This document shows, piece by piece, positions 1-14,900 of a stretch of 64,000 bases of DNA (positions within the stretch are counted from its first letter, which is position 1; each line of letters starts with the position of its first letter). Below the pieces are notes generated by a model that saw only the letters and a program-made list of their open reading frames with translations, did no database searches and was not told where the DNA came from. The translations under genes were made by a program, and so were the position numbers. This DNA is from Triatoma infestans (Eukaryota; Arthropoda; Insecta; Hemiptera; Reduviidae): NCBI GenBank assembly GCA_011037195.1, contig JAAEAF010014380.1, forward strand, positions 1-64,000. Direction: 5' to 3'.

Positions 1-763
1 AAAGTTGAATTTTTAATAAAGATTTAGTTACCCACTATATTAATAGGTAGTGAAATCATACATTATACTATATGAAATGCAGTTTAGAGGGAAGCCACAA
101 CAGTCCATTTACCCAGAACCCTTATTTTTTCGGATATTTTTAAAAATAGTAGTAATTCTAATGCATGCATAGCCCAAGGTATTGAGCAAATTTTCAATAC
201 GATTAATGGAAACCGTTTTCTGAAACCCATTCAGTGAATTCGTAATTCTAACAAACCGATTTTCTTTTCATAATTTTAGCATTGCTTGTAATGATTCTTA
301 AATGATAAAGATGACAGAACTCTAATCAAAATGGCAGTGCAGAGGAGAAGGCTGAACATCCAAGTCTTCTAAAAAAATCCTAAAATGTTAAAATAAATAT
401 CCTAAAATGAATTTTCCCGGAAAAATATTAACAATAAAAATGATGGGCCTCAATTCTGGGAAGTAGTATAATATCAAGTTTATTAAAACTCGTGGCAACT
501 GTTTACAAGAAGATCGTGAATACATAAACAAAAGTCGCCTTAATAAGGATAGCGGATTTTCATTGAAACCTTCGCGAAGGATCTTCTGTTGTTATCTAGA
601 TCAAGTTTCTTGCAAAATTGTTTTTTAGTAATTTTATTTATACAAACACAAAACACAAACTTTTCTCGTACTAAGAGAGGATCGTACCATAAACATTTTC
701 TTACATTCATTCACTTCTCTTACAGCACTAAGAGCAAATAAAAAGAAAGCTAGTGATACTCAC
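1..763. other. dpy intron (partial), AT-rich
   Basis: Start of the intron after exon 52, running off the window. It is AT-rich without cysteine-coding frames. I see no confident element in it. Confidence 0.6.
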
Positions 764-1093
764 GTTCGACTGGTTTAGGTCTACACGACTGGAACGGATC
801 ACCAATATATCCTTCAAAGCAGGTACAAATAGCAATATGATTGACCACACTACACTGTGCATTACTGCCGCAGACACCCGGACAAGGATCCCTACAATGG
901 CTTGATAGACATGCCAACGTTGGAGCACAATCTGCATTTATTAAACATTCAGGTTTGCAACCACTGCTGTATGGATCACCCACATACGGCGGTATACAGG
1001 TACATCTTGCTACGCCGTTAATGTTTGAACATTGAGCATTTTCAGCACAAGGCCACAAATCACATGGATCTTTAGGTTTTTCAGGAACCACAG
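764..1093 (-). CDS. dpy: dpy exon 52: EGF-DPY-EGF, last exon in the window
   Basis: [12 protein letters not shown] ... [49 protein letters not shown] ... [13 protein letters not shown]. It ends in phase 1 at GAAC|GTGAGT, a strong donor, so transcription continues below position 1 and more exons follow outside the window. Confidence 0.93.
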
Positions 1094-4000
1094 CTACAAA
1101 ATTAATATTATTACAAAATGTTTGCATAAACTAATAATATTGAATTTAAAATAAAATTAACATTATTATACTTGTGGGTATTTGATAGCATCCAACAAAA
1201 GCATCTCCTTGATAACCAGGTAAACAGCTACAAAATGGTGTGTGATTGACTACATGGCACTGGGCATTTGTACCACAATTATGAGAGCAAGGATCTTTGC
1301 ACTTTTCTTGTATGCATGCTTGATCGTGTGGGCATTCTTGACTCATGAGACATTCTGGGCGGCAATATGGTGGCGAGCCGATGTAGTTAGCACTGCAAGA
1401 GCATACAGGTCTGCCTTGCCTTGCTATACATATTGAATTTGGTCCACAAGGGGTTGGTTCACATGGGTTTCTGCTTGGAATCTTTGGTTCCTCTATTGCT
1501 GCAAAAATAAGTATACTGCTTATTTGCGAATTCTGTCATTTAAGAAAAGAAACAGTAGAAGTAACAATGAATTATATATTACCTGGTGGGTGACACCTGA
1601 TAAAGGGGTCTCCAACTTGTCCAGGAGCACAACTACATACAGGGTTGTGATTCATGACAAGGCATCTTGCTCCAATACCGCATAATCCAGGACATGGGTC
1701 GGTACACTTATGATTAATACATGCCCTGTCAGGAAGACATTCTGAACTAACGAGACATTCGGGCTGGCAAACAGGAGGCACACCCCTGTAACTTGGTAGG
1801 CATGAGCAAACAGCAAAACCTTGATGTGATACAATGCAACGACTGTAAGGACCGCATGGCGAAGGGTCACATGGGTTTCCAGGATGTCCCAAACTTGGTG
1901 GCATAGCTGTATTTAAGAAAATGTTAAAAAATGAGTGAGCAAAAAATTATATTTTAATAAATAATATTTCATTAATAAATTAGATTTTGTTTTATTTCAT
2001 GTTAACTAATAAATTAAACTTTATTTACCTGGATTGATTGGATAACAAGTGACAAAAGGATCACCGGTATGTTGATCAGGGCAATGACAAACTGGTATAT
2101 GATTGACACAAGTACAAAGAGCATTGACGCCGCAGGCACCGGAACAAGGATCGACGCATTTGTAATTAATACAGGCTTGGTTATAACCACAATCTGAATT
2201 AATGACACATTCAGGATGACAGCCAAGATAAGGATCTCCATAAAAGTTTGGTAGACATCGGCAAACGTTCACACCGTTTTCAAAATGACATTTAGCGTTA
2301 GAGCCACATCGTATACGATCGCAGGTATTCACTCTGTCGGCTGAACCTAAAAACAGAAGACGCAGAGAAATTGGTTGTTTCGCAGCTTGTAAAAATCTAC
2401 AGCAATTATAAAGTTGTTAATACATTTTAAATATACTTGAATTGAATTCGAATCTGAAATACTGGCAGTACCAGTATTTTTAGAAAATATACAATTTCTG
2501 GTTTCCAAGGATCGGACATATTTTAAAGTGGATAGTTTTGAAACTAGTGGGGTTCCTAGTATAGGGTTATAGCTTTGGAAATGTTAGATTTACCCACGTT
2601 TATATTGTTATTAAATAAAACTTATAGGTACTTTATATAGTATAACTTGTTTAATTAAAAGTCTTTTAATCTTCTTTCATATCCACTATTTACTTTTATA
2701 TTTATTTTCTATCCCTAAACTTTCAGTTTGCAAAAGTATTGCAAAATGGAGCAGCTTGTTTAACACGTAATTTTTCTTAACGAGTTTAAACTCGGACATT
2801 CGTAGCCACAACTACTCATAAAATTAATATTCGAGGATGAACGCTAACAATTGCAACTTTCGCCATTGGTTTTTGCGGCGAATACTAAATGGAAAGACCT
2901 GAAACCAAAATAAAACAACCTGAAAGCTCGGGTTGAAGCAGATCCTCATCAGACGGTCAGAGAACTTGCATTCTCTGATTATAAGAGAACTTGTTAGTGC
3001 TTTAACAGTTTTCAGGCATCCACTAGATAAAAAAAAATCTGCTGTGAAATGTGAATTTCTCTTACTTAATTTACCCAGATATGAATGAAAAATTTTCTTC
3101 AAATTTATAATTCTTGCTAGATGTTTAATTGTCTTCAATATTATATCAGTGGGAGATCTAAACTTAATAAAAACACATTTTTTTGTGAAAGCCTGACCTC
3201 CTAAACCCTCTTAAATGAACTTTCTCGGAAGAAAGTTTCAAACAAAAGTGATTGGTCCCTGTATGTATAGGTCTGTGTAACAAATATAATGAAATCTAAC
3301 ATATTTTAATGGAGAACGTCGCAGAAAACAAAAACTTGTTGAGTAAACACGCACTTCCGGTCACCGATATTTTTCAAACTCAGAATTTTGGCAACATATT
3401 TAATTCTAATTAATATTATTTAGATGATGAGGAATTTTGACAGGTAACTTCTAATCGATCCCATGGTGATATACAAATGGAATGTCAAATTTGAACTTTC
3501 TGAGAGTCTTCGTTTTTGAACTGTTTGCGAACGATGAAGAAGTCAAACTGCTTATTTTTTTTTATAGAAATTTTGTAAAACTGGCATTTGGAAGATTATA
3601 AATCTAGAATCAGAAAACTATTTCTTGGTTAGTGATAATCTATAGATAGCGATGGAATTTGTTTGAAATATAAAACACTTCCAAGTGTAAAAACATTGAT
3701 AAAGGAATTTATAAAACAGAGACGGACATTTCGTATTGTAGAATTGATACAAGTCTCCTGGTGCTTGCCTTTCTCTTCATTCAATCTATTTTATATTACT
3801 TGATACAATTTCCATTTAGTAATAATGATGACTGATTATTTTAGATTTGCACTCCCAGCTTAATCTTTAAATATAATCTGTTTTATTTTATTTTTTTTAT
3901 ATTAAGCATTTAACCTTGGCAGATTTAAATCTTGATAAATCTGCTCCCAAGCTTACAATCCAGGACACTGATTATTATATTAGCGAATTTTCATCAATAT

Positions 4001-7000
4001 CTTTTAAGGTTTTTATTTTAGGCCTATCATTTTTTTTTAAAAAAGAGGATATTTTTGTAATATAATGATGATATAAGATAGTTTGAATACCTGGCGGACG
4101 TGGTGCACAATGTTCAAATGGATTTCCAATGTGATCCGGAGGGCAACTGCAGATGGGTTTGTGATTAACGCATGTACACTGGGCATTGACTCCACAAGAA
4201 CCAGGACAAGGACTAATGCATCTGTAGTTAAGACAAGCTCTGTCGTAAGGACAATCAGAATCGGCAAGACATTCAGGGCGACATTTAGGATCCCAGGCTG
4301 ATTCTGGTTTGCCACATGGATTGCACATAGCCACTTGTCCATAAACTGAGCATACTGCTTCTGATCCGCACGGCGATGGTGCACAAGGAAGTGTGTTATT
4401 GTGGCCCACAACTATAGCTGGAAGAAAAAAAATATATACATATAAAAAAATCAAGTTAAACTCGCATAACGTACACCAATTGGCATCTAAATTTTCATTA
4501 ATCACAAATATACTTACGCGAAGGAATACATTGTATATAAGGATCGCCAAGGTATCCAGACGGACAGCTACAAAATGGAGTATGATCGGAACATGTGCAA
4601 ATTGCTCCTAAACCGCATACATTTGCTGAAGAGCAAGGCTGAATACAACGTTGGTTAATACATGCTGAATCAGATGGACAGTCAGAATTGAGGGTACACT
4701 CAGGTCTACAGCCAGTTTTTGGATCACCCAGATAATGTGGAAGACAAGAGCATACTGGACGACCATTAGCTACACGACAATTAGTATTGAGACCACATGG
4801 CGATGGCTCGCAAGGGTTTCGACTGGCTCCTTCCAATCCTTAGAAAAAAAAAGTAAAGAAATTCGGATAAGAACAATTAAATGAACTGTTTTATTACATT
4901 CACTGGCACAAAATATAAACTAAATAAATTGTGGCCACTAAATAGTAGTTAATAACATTTAGAATAATAGGGGATCCTAATTCATCCGAAGCGTGAAAGA
5001 TAAAACTTTACAATGCCTAAATTTTTGCAAATTAAAGAAATAGATTTTTTGCTGAAACTGACATGTTCCAACTGAAATTCAATTATAGGTAATTTAAGAA
5101 TATTCAAGTATTAAAAAGAAACCTATACCGGGAACTAGTGATTTCACTTTTTGTTCGCAACTCTATACAACATTATCTTCTTGGCATATGGTCTAATTTT
5201 TCACAATAACGCGTTCTTACATCCTGCCATGCAGCCCATATGTCTAAGTGTTCGGAACCTTATCTTCCCCAGGTTACAGAGCACGCAAGCAGATGGGTAA
5301 TAACCCCAAACCTCCAAAAACGTCCTAATTAATCACGATAAAAATGATTTCAATAGATTAGCTTATCAAACATTCTATGAAATGCTCCCAAGCCTAGCGC
5401 GAAGGCATTCCTGCAACTGAACCGAGAAATGCTACCCGTTCCTTCGGCTATGTCACAATGTTCCTTGGGATGGCTGCAATGAGCATTCTAGATCACCAGC
5501 AGAAAATGCAAGAATTATTCAGAGAGACTAAATCCCCAAATATTATTATATTTCTAATAACATTCACTTTGAATGTATCAAAATTTCACTCCAAAATTGT
5601 TATTTAAATTTCAAGCCCTCGACTTTATTACACTGACGGAACATACGATATACGTTTAAATTTTGGTATGTATCTTCTTTAACCAAAGAAAATTTTTCTA
5701 ATCTTTTAATTAAAGGACTTTTCTTTTATAAGTGCCCAATTATAGTTTACATCTTAATCTTACCAAGTATCAGGAAGCATCTGCATAATGGATTTCCAAT
5801 TAAACCATGATTACATGTACAAATTGGATGATGTTTCTCCACTCTGCAACTAGCTCCAAAACCACAAGAACCTGGACAAGGATCTATACATCGATGCCCA
5901 ACACAAGCTTGTGTATTTGGACAGTCATCATCAGTTACACACTGGGGTCCTCCACAACCTGTTGTAGGATCGCCGGCAATACCGTCTGGGCAAAGACACA
6001 TGGAATGGCCGTTAGGTGTAACAGTACAGACGGCTAACGGTCCGCAAGGGTTGGGCCAACAGGCAGTACGAGGTGGTTGATTACAAACTGTATATGGATC
6101 TCCAGTAGTGCCAGGACGACAGTAACATTGTTCTGTATTGCCAGATATGTAACAATCGGCATTCAATCCACAAGGTCCAGGTCGGCATAGAGATTTAATT
6201 GGTTCTGAAACATTATTTTCTAATATGATTTCATGCAAAAACTGAAATAGATACTTCTTCTTAGATTAAGCAATTTTTGGCAAATCTTTATTTTCATCTC
6301 TATCAATTTTTATATTTCAGACGAGTTATTATATTATTAGTATTAAGATTCAGTTACCTGCACAAGTGCGGTATGGATTTCCAACCAATGGATCAGGACA
6401 ATAACATGGAGGATTACGATCTCTGTCACATAGTGCGCCATGACCGCAAGGGTTAGGATAACAGGGATTAGTTCTTTCTACACATCCTCTTATTGTATTA
6501 GGACTTTCAATGTATCCAGGCAGACAAGTGCATTTAGCAAATCCATTATCCAAAACTGAGCACTGCGTATTCGGTCCACATGGTGATGGATTACACGGAT
6601 GTCTGGGCAGTGTACAAGGTTGTCTGGGTGGATTTCCCTCATATTCTGGCAAACAGAAACAAACTGGAGAACCGTGAACTACACGGCAGCCAGAATTTGG
6701 TCCACATGGATTTGGTGTACATTCATTTCCTTCAGGAACTGGAAATTAAGAATATTATTTTTAATTCACATGGCTTTTATATATATTATGCAGATATTAT
6801 TATTATTATCATTATTGTCTTCATTGATATATGTTTTTGTACCAAAATAGGAAGAACAAACAATACAACTTCAAACTAAAGACTACATCTTGGCTGAACC
6901 GTCAGAGGAGTAGTCAATACAATCAAAAGTAATTAAAAAAAATTATTCTTCAAAAGTAAAGAATCTATGTTCCTTTAGAAAATTTTTAAAGGAATAACAT

Positions 7001-10000
7001 TTGAAAATATAAGTAAAACCTAGACGTTTCATTATTCCCAATGGCAGCTAAACATAACTGAGGGAAACTCGAAAATATAAAGACAAAAAAAATTAATTAA
7101 AACAAAATATAATAATATAAAAGGCGCTAATGACCATCGTAGTCCAGGCGCCGAAAAAAATAACAAACAATAATAATATAAATAATAATACAATGTTCAA
7201 ACAAAATTCACATAAAGGTACAGTAGACATCAGTAATTCATACAAAATATTTTCCAAAATATCCCCACAGGGGGATAAATGAAAATGAAAATAAACTTGC
7301 ATTAACCGTAATTCTTTTGGCTTTAACCCAAAAATTTGACAGAGACATCCAGTCTTTACTATTTAATAAATAGCTCATCATTTCCTACCCCGTTAACTGT
7401 TGGATATATTATGCAGATATATTGAATTTCAAAAATTATGTTGGAAAAATCAGATGATAATATCTAATGAACCATAATTCTGATGAAATAGCATAGTTTT
7501 ACAAAAATTGGTGAACACCTACCACAATTCTCAAAATAAGAACCTTTGTTCTTATTCGAAACGTTTCATTCAAGGTTAAAACACCCTGAAGATATTTCTT
7601 TTTTTTTAAAAAAAACTTTGATTTACCTCTAAGAAGGTATGAAATTTTGACATTATCTTTGAAATTGTATTGGTCAAATTAAATACTCTGACAGACTGAA
7701 GGTACTTAACTTGTTTCTTTCTTTGTCCGTTAGATCTGCAATAATAGTATTGAAGAGTCGAGACTTCTCCAAAAAAAATTTTGTAGCCTTTTTAACAAGC
7801 TAAATGTGAATACATAAGCCCTTTTAAAAAGCCTGAAATTTTTCATATTTCTACAATATGGCTCAAAGAAACTTTGAAGTCTCAGAATGAGGAAAAGTTC
7901 GGGGTAAGGTTCTCTGGAGGAACCAAATGGGTATGGTATCAACTTTTCAGAGGCATGTTGATCACTTGCACATTTCCGCCACAAATTCCTTAATTTATGC
8001 ATTTTTTTATCACTGTAAAAATACTTACTGCAATTTTTAAATGGATTCCCAGTCATTCCTTTCGGACAAAAGCATATAGGACCACCAGCATCTATTTCGC
8101 AATGAGCATTAATACCGCAAGGGTTTGGATCGCATGGGTTCAACGGTCCTAAAAGATCATAAAAAGAATTCATTTAAAATATTATTTTTTTTTGTCAAGA
8201 AGTGTGGAAACGGAATTAATATATGTAACAAAAAAAAAAATACCTGTACATCCTAACTTTGCATTTCCACCATATCCAGGTAGACATTTGCATATAGGTT
8301 TGTGGCTGATGACATCACAGATAGCATTCGAACCGCAGTTGCAAGGATTTCCACATCTTCCTTGGATGCAGGCTTCATTTGTGGGGCATTCCACATCGCT
8401 ATGGCATCCTGATACTGTAATAAAAGTTTAAATGCTTCAAATTATTATCACTTTATACTCCTTCTCATATGTTCATTACAGTGAATCTGATAAAGTAAAT
8501 AAAAAAATTCTGTTTAATCATACCTGGTGAACACAATAAATAAGCATTTCCCATGTATCCTGGTAAACATTTACAGTCAGTTGCATGGTTCACGGGTATG
8601 CATTGAGCATTCTCACCGCATGAATCCTCCGAACAAGGATTAATACAAACTCTATTTAATCGATCGCACAATTTGTCGTCAGGGCAATCTTCATTGTATT
8701 GGCAAACTGACTTATGAGCAAGTCCTAAAGAAAAAAACAAAATTAATCACTGCAACAATTATTTTTTGAAAAGTCATATCTTTATTGTTCCCACATATTA
8801 ACTAGTCAAGATTTCCTCTTACTTCTAGTCAAAATTTCGTTGTCGAGTTTTGGAAAAGTGAAAACACTTGAAAGTGGTATTCTAAATATATATACATGAT
8901 ACAATTACTTTGGGAAAATAAATATTAGTTTCCTTAATAACTTAATTTGATGTCATTATGAAGAGAAATGCTTATTAAAGCAGAATATTAAGAAAAGGTC
9001 CCTTGAGAATACTAATATAAAACACGACTGTATTTCAGCCCTTTTGAGGTAGCGCCACTGAGAAGCCCTCTAAGACCTCTAGATTTTAACAATTTAAATT
9101 TCATCTCCTCTCTTTAAAATTTTACAACGAAACTAATTTGTATGTAAAAAAAACCTATGGGCAACTGTCCGTAAAGAGCTAAGGCTTGCCAGACGGCGAT
9201 TTGTATTAAAGGTTTAAATTGGTATTTAAAAATTGAACCTTAATAGAAATGATAGGAATAATAGTGATAATGATGTAGTAATAGTATCTATTATGTAGAT
9301 AGTATACACAGTTAAAAGTTAAATCATTCAGGAAAGTCGCACTTCTGGTTGACTGATTTTGCCTATGGCACAACAGCCCATGAATGGAAAAGGCTTGCCA
9401 GACTGCGATTTTTATTGGGAGGCGTGAGGTAAGCATGCCGCCCGCGGTCCCGCCGTTTCAGCTCCAGCCTTCACTATCTAGATGCGCTGCTAACTGTAGC
9501 TTCCCACTTTTACTCACGTTGCTGGGCCAACACCACTTTGCCCTCACGGGAAACGAACCCTGAATTCTCGCACCAAAGACGAGTCACTACCATGGCGCTA
9601 GCTAATAGATTTTTATGTACATGAACAAATTATCTAAAAAAAAAACGAAAGTAGCAGAAAGTTAAAACTGATAACATGAATTTTACTTTTTTTCCTCCAG
9701 TTTTTCGCTCTTTTAGAAAATGTCTCCGCCTATTTCCTTGAAGCTTTGAGCACTAATCACACACATAAATGGGCCTACAAACTTTTGATAAATTTAGAAG
9801 ACTCGATCTTATGATAAGTTACTTTTTAAATATATATATATATAACTATTACAAATTGCTTAAAAAATATCAGTTTGTAGAATAATCAGTTAACCTAAAG
9901 CGCAAATTTTCAAAACGGGCTTTTTAGTTTTTTACGATTTTCTCCAAAGGTTTGAAACATTTAAAAATAAGTTTCAGGCGATCTTCGAAAGCTGAAACAT

Positions 10001-11843
10001 AACTCTCTTTATTGAACAAGTCAGTAAATAACGATGGCAACAGTTGGTGGTACTAAAATTTCATTTACAATTCCGACTTTTATGAAAATTTGTCAAACAG
10101 AACTGCGAGAAACTGTAGTAAGAGAAAGCCGTTTGAGTGTCTCACAACATATTTTTTTCGCTAAAAAAAAAAGTATGGTAATGCTTAGTAATACTAATTA
10201 TCTTGCCGATTTTCGTCAACTGATCTGTATTAACATTCCAAATATTAGAAATATTTTTAATGGTGAAGGCGTTCAAAAAATGTTTATAAATTTGTTTTAA
10301 ACACGCATTAATAATCTCAAATAATGGAAAATGGTTTTCTTCCAGTAATTTCTGTACCATAATAGAAACTACATATACAAGTGCGGGCGAACTAGTACTA
10401 CTTATTATTAACTAATACTACTTATTATTAAGCGTAATAATGGCAGTTATTTATTTGGCAGTCGAGTTAAATGGCACTTTCACAACTCGAGTTCAGGATT
10501 GGGGCAACTGAAGGAGGGATGTAAAAGATTACTCTCTCGTAAAGGATTTACGAGGATTTCAAACTATTTAAAAAAAAAAAATCTGGATTTAACCTCGACG
10601 ACTTTCTCAAGCTCCAATTAATACAATAATTAATGTTCTTTGTAATTGCAATGTTTACAAACATTTAGATGGGCTGACCATAAAGAAAAGTGAAAGGGGT
10701 TATAGCTATGTATTGTACTCAAGAGGCACATTAGAGGAAAGCTTAACGCTACTGTTGCCCCAGAAGTCCACAAGTAATCAATTTTCCTGGGAATATATTT
10801 TAAATAGAAATTATACATATCTATGTATGTAGATAGTATACACAGTTAAAAGTTAAACCATTCAGGAAAGTCGCACTTCTGGTTGATTGATTTTGCTCGA
10901 AACCTTGGTGTCAAGTACGGTGGTATTAATACCTTAACGGAATATCAAGATTGAATTTCCTCCGATTTCTCGTTTTTGAGATATTTGTTCACTCACATCC
11001 AGACCATTTGGTAAAAACATTTTTTCGTACTTAGGGGCCTCAAAAACATGTATTTTTGGGAAAAACTCCTTTTCGAAAATTTAACACGATCGCAATCGTG
11101 TAGAAAAAAATAAAAATTGGAAGAAAACATTTACGGTAACTCTTCTTAAGAAAGGTTGTAGAACATTAGGTTAAAGTTCCACAAATTATATTATGTATTC
11201 TGATATTTAACTTATTGTTACATTTATTTTTAAATATTAAAATAGGCCTCAGTGGAAAAAAAATCAGTCCGTATCTAATGAATAGGCAACGCTTTATCTA
11301 AATGATGTTAGATGACCCGTTTCAAAATGTCCATCGAACTTCAGCCAGTTGAGCTTTATTTAAAAGAAGTTCAAATAAAGAGGTTCCGGTTGCTAACCGG
11401 AATTTTCTAAACCACCATCTGCAAAAAAAAAAAAAATTACCTGGTATACATCCAACGTAACCGTTTCCATAGTAACCCTCTGAGCAGACACAATCACATC
11501 CGTGATTAGTATTTATGCAAACTGCATTCTGTGCGCATGGATTGTGCACATCGCAAGGATGTTGACATGTATGGCCGATACAAGCTTCAGTTATTCCACA
11601 ATCTTCATTGCTTATACATGTCACTATAATTGAAGAAATTTACTGATAATTGGTGTAATTTTATAACCATTTTTCTATAATTTATCGGGAGATTTCTTTC
11701 TGAAGTTCTGATTGTTTTAATACAGAGTTATTAGTTTGTTTGATATTAATTTTGTCTTGTTATTCTAAAGCGGGTTATTGTTTTAATAAATAACATTAAA
11801 AATGTAAAACTACCTTAGTTATATTAGTTATCGCGTTTAAATA

Positions 11844-11906
<63 letters not shown>

Positions 11907-14900
11907 TTAATGTTAAATTTACAAGAAAAATAAATAAATTAAAGGGTGTTTCAATAAGTAATATATGTGGAGTACATTTTTAAGAGGAATTAATATTGTT
12001 ATTTGAATTAAATCTTACATGGTTTTGGGAGAAAGCACTTAACAGCGGGATTTCCCTGATGTCCAGGGGGACATGTACACACAGGTCTATGCTTCACTAC
12101 ATGGCATTTAGCAGTTGGTGCGCACAAGTTGGCCAGACCGCATAGATCTTCGCACATTCCATTGTAGCACGCTTCACTCTCCAGACATTCTGTATCCTTT
12201 TCGCATGGTTGAGGCTTTTTTGGACGTCCGATAGGAGCTGTTCTCGGTACATACAAAGTTTGGAGAAAAGGAAGAAAGGGCAAAGGTGGGGTTAAGAAAC
12301 GACTTATTAGTTTGTGTTAAATAATAATAATAATAATAATAATAATTATGGTACATAAGGTATTATTTTTCTGTTTTTTGTTGTTTTTTTTTTTACACTG
12401 TACATGATCCTGTCTCCTCTATTTAAAGAAGAAATAGAAAAAGAAGAAGAAAATTATTATATACAGAGAAAGAAAAATAAACATGTTAAAGGAAAGAAAT
12501 ATTTGTTATTTATATAGAGAAAATGAAATATAATAAATAATTACTGAGGTAAAATCAATGTGTGTTTATTTTATATACAACGTCATAAAACAAAAAAACA
12601 TAAACACACAACAAATAAAAGTATCCTACTAGTGAAAAAAGGTGTACTTTGCGTATATACCTCTTTGGCAATCCACTGTGTTGGTTCCAAGGGGGCATGG
12701 TTTGCACACTCTATTTGAACACACCTCGTTCTTTTCACAGTCTGAATCGTCTTTACATTTTATTAGGTCACCAAATATTGTCTGTATTAAAACAGTCTTT
12801 CTATGGGCCATTTTAGTGGTAGAACTTGGGATGGATTCAGTAGTAGTCATTGGGGTGGTTGTAGTAGTAAGTTCAGATGAAATAGTGGAAAGCACTGTAG
12901 TTTCACTAGTTACTGTTGTACTTTCCTCAACTGTTGTCCCTTCAGTTGGTTCTGTAGCCGTTTGTTCACTTTCAGTCGTTTCACTGTCTGTAACTGTAGT
13001 CATTTCACTAGAGACCGTTGTAGTATCAGTATGCGCTTCACTAGATGTAGTCGTCTCTTTGGTAGTAGTTTCATCAGATTCACTTGTACTTTCAGTACTA
13101 ACTTCCATTGTTGACGTTAAACTACTTGGTGTTGAAGTTTCCTCACTTTCGGTAACTTCACCCGCTTCTGTTGTAGCTTCATGACCTTCTGTAGATGTAA
13201 CCACCGTTGTTGCGGCTACAGACCCTGTCGATTTGTCGGTTTCACTTGTCGTTGTTTCTGCAGACGTTTCTTGTTCAGTGCTTTCAGTTTGCAGCATACT
13301 TGAAGTAGTTCCGACCGTTGTCGTTGATCCAGGCTCACCGGCAGTTGTGCTTTCAGTTTCTTCCTTTTCTACTGTCATTTCTTTTGTTGTTGTTGTGTGC
13401 ATTGTAGTTTCAGATGATTCAGTTGTAGTCAAATCTGTTAGCATTTTTGTTATCAAAGTTGTAAGACTTTCAGTAACGGTTGTAGGTTCTGAACCTTCTT
13501 CTGGGGCGCTTGTTGTAATTGCCGAAGTGGTTGCTTCAGTAGTTTTGTGAAAATCTTCAGTTGTTCCGACTGTGGTAGTTTCACTTCTAGTGTCATCCAC
13601 CTTTGAAGTTTCCTCTTCTGCCTCAGTATTTGATGCAACACTTTCAGTGACAACTTCACCACCGCTAGTTGTAGGCATAGTTTCTTCACTGGTACTCTGA
13701 GTAGAAAATGAGTGAGTAGTTTTCATTTCTTCCGTTTGACTTTCCGTAGAAGGGGCCTCAGTTATTATTCTTGGTGAAGCGGTAGTAGTTTCTAAGAACT
13801 CCACACTTTCATCAATGGTCCCTGTAGTTTCAGCTTCACTACTTGCCTCTGTCGCAGAAGGTGTGCCAGCGGTAGTTGTTTCCCCATCAAATTTAAATGT
13901 TTCCGGTTCTGAAGTTGTCTGCAGACTAGAGGTTTGTTCTGTAATACCTTCTGGTGTGCCGCTTGTTTGCGACAATGGTGTAGTTGTAGAAGCAGAAGTT
14001 GTTTCTCCATCAAGTTTAAATGTTTCCGGTTCTGAAGTTGTCTGCATACTTGAGGTTACTTCTGTAATACCTTCTGATGTGCCGCTTGTTTGCGACAATG
14101 GTGTAGTTGTAGAGGCAGAAGTTGTTTCTCCATCAAATTTAAATGTTTCCGGTTCTGAAGTTGTCTGCATACTTAATGTTACTTCTGTAATACTTTCTGT
14201 TGTGCCGCTTGTTTGCGACAATGGTGTACTTGTAGAAGCAGAAGTTGTTTCTTCATCAAATTTAAATGTTTCTGGTTCTGAAGTTGTCTGCATACTTAAT
14301 GTTACTTCTGTAATACTTTCTGTTGTGCCGCTTGTTTGCGACAATGGTGTACTTGTAGAAGCAGAAGTTGTTTGTCCATCAAATTTAAATGATTCCGGTT
14401 CTGAAGTTGTCTGCATGCTTAAGGTTACTTCTGTAATACCTTCTGGTCTGCTGCTTGTTTGCGACAATGGTGTAGTAGTAGAAGTAATCTCTTCAGGTTG
14501 TTTCACTGTGGTTTCACTTGTCATCACTGTAGTTTCACCTTCCTCTGAACTTGTAACCGAGCCAAATCTGGTTCCTCTAGTAGTTGTCATTTCTGTTGCA
14601 TGGAATGTTTCTTCTGTGCCTGCCTTAATTGTTTCAGCCTCCGAAGTGGTCATTTCAGTACTTACCTTTGAAGTGGTAGGCTGACTAGTTACAGGTGATT
14701 CCGTTATAACTGTAGTTTCTTCACTTATTTCTTGAGTGGTATCTGATTCTGGAGTAGTAGTTCTCGGAGTTGTAATATCATTAGATACAGTTGTTCCTTC
14801 AGATTGTTTAAGTTGTGTAGTAGAACCAATAGATTCGGTAGTAATCTCAGGCTCAGGGTGTGTTTCATCAGTACTTTCTCCATCACTTCTGCTTCTCGTG

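Larger units (their letters stand above)
8725..11440. other. dpy intron of 2.7 kb, repeat-filled
   Basis: Between exons 41 and 42. It holds a SINE (9420-9605), parts of the TIR repeat family (9640-10170 and 10810-11110), and a duplicated 70-base block at 9292-9362 and 10829-10899. No exon-like cysteine frame. Confidence 0.65.

Noticed and set aside
2824..3138. 104-codon minus-strand frame as a small gene
   Set aside because: No cysteine or domain pattern, no conserved context, and it overlaps dispersed-repeat sequence in an intron.
5220..5520. GC-richer intron patch as an additional exon
   Set aside because: No frame with EGF or DPY cysteines and no phase 1 splice pair around it; left unassigned.
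10034..10300. 88-codon plus-strand frame as a small gene
   Set aside because: It lies inside the degraded TIR-repeat copy, and the same blocks occur elsewhere without an open frame.
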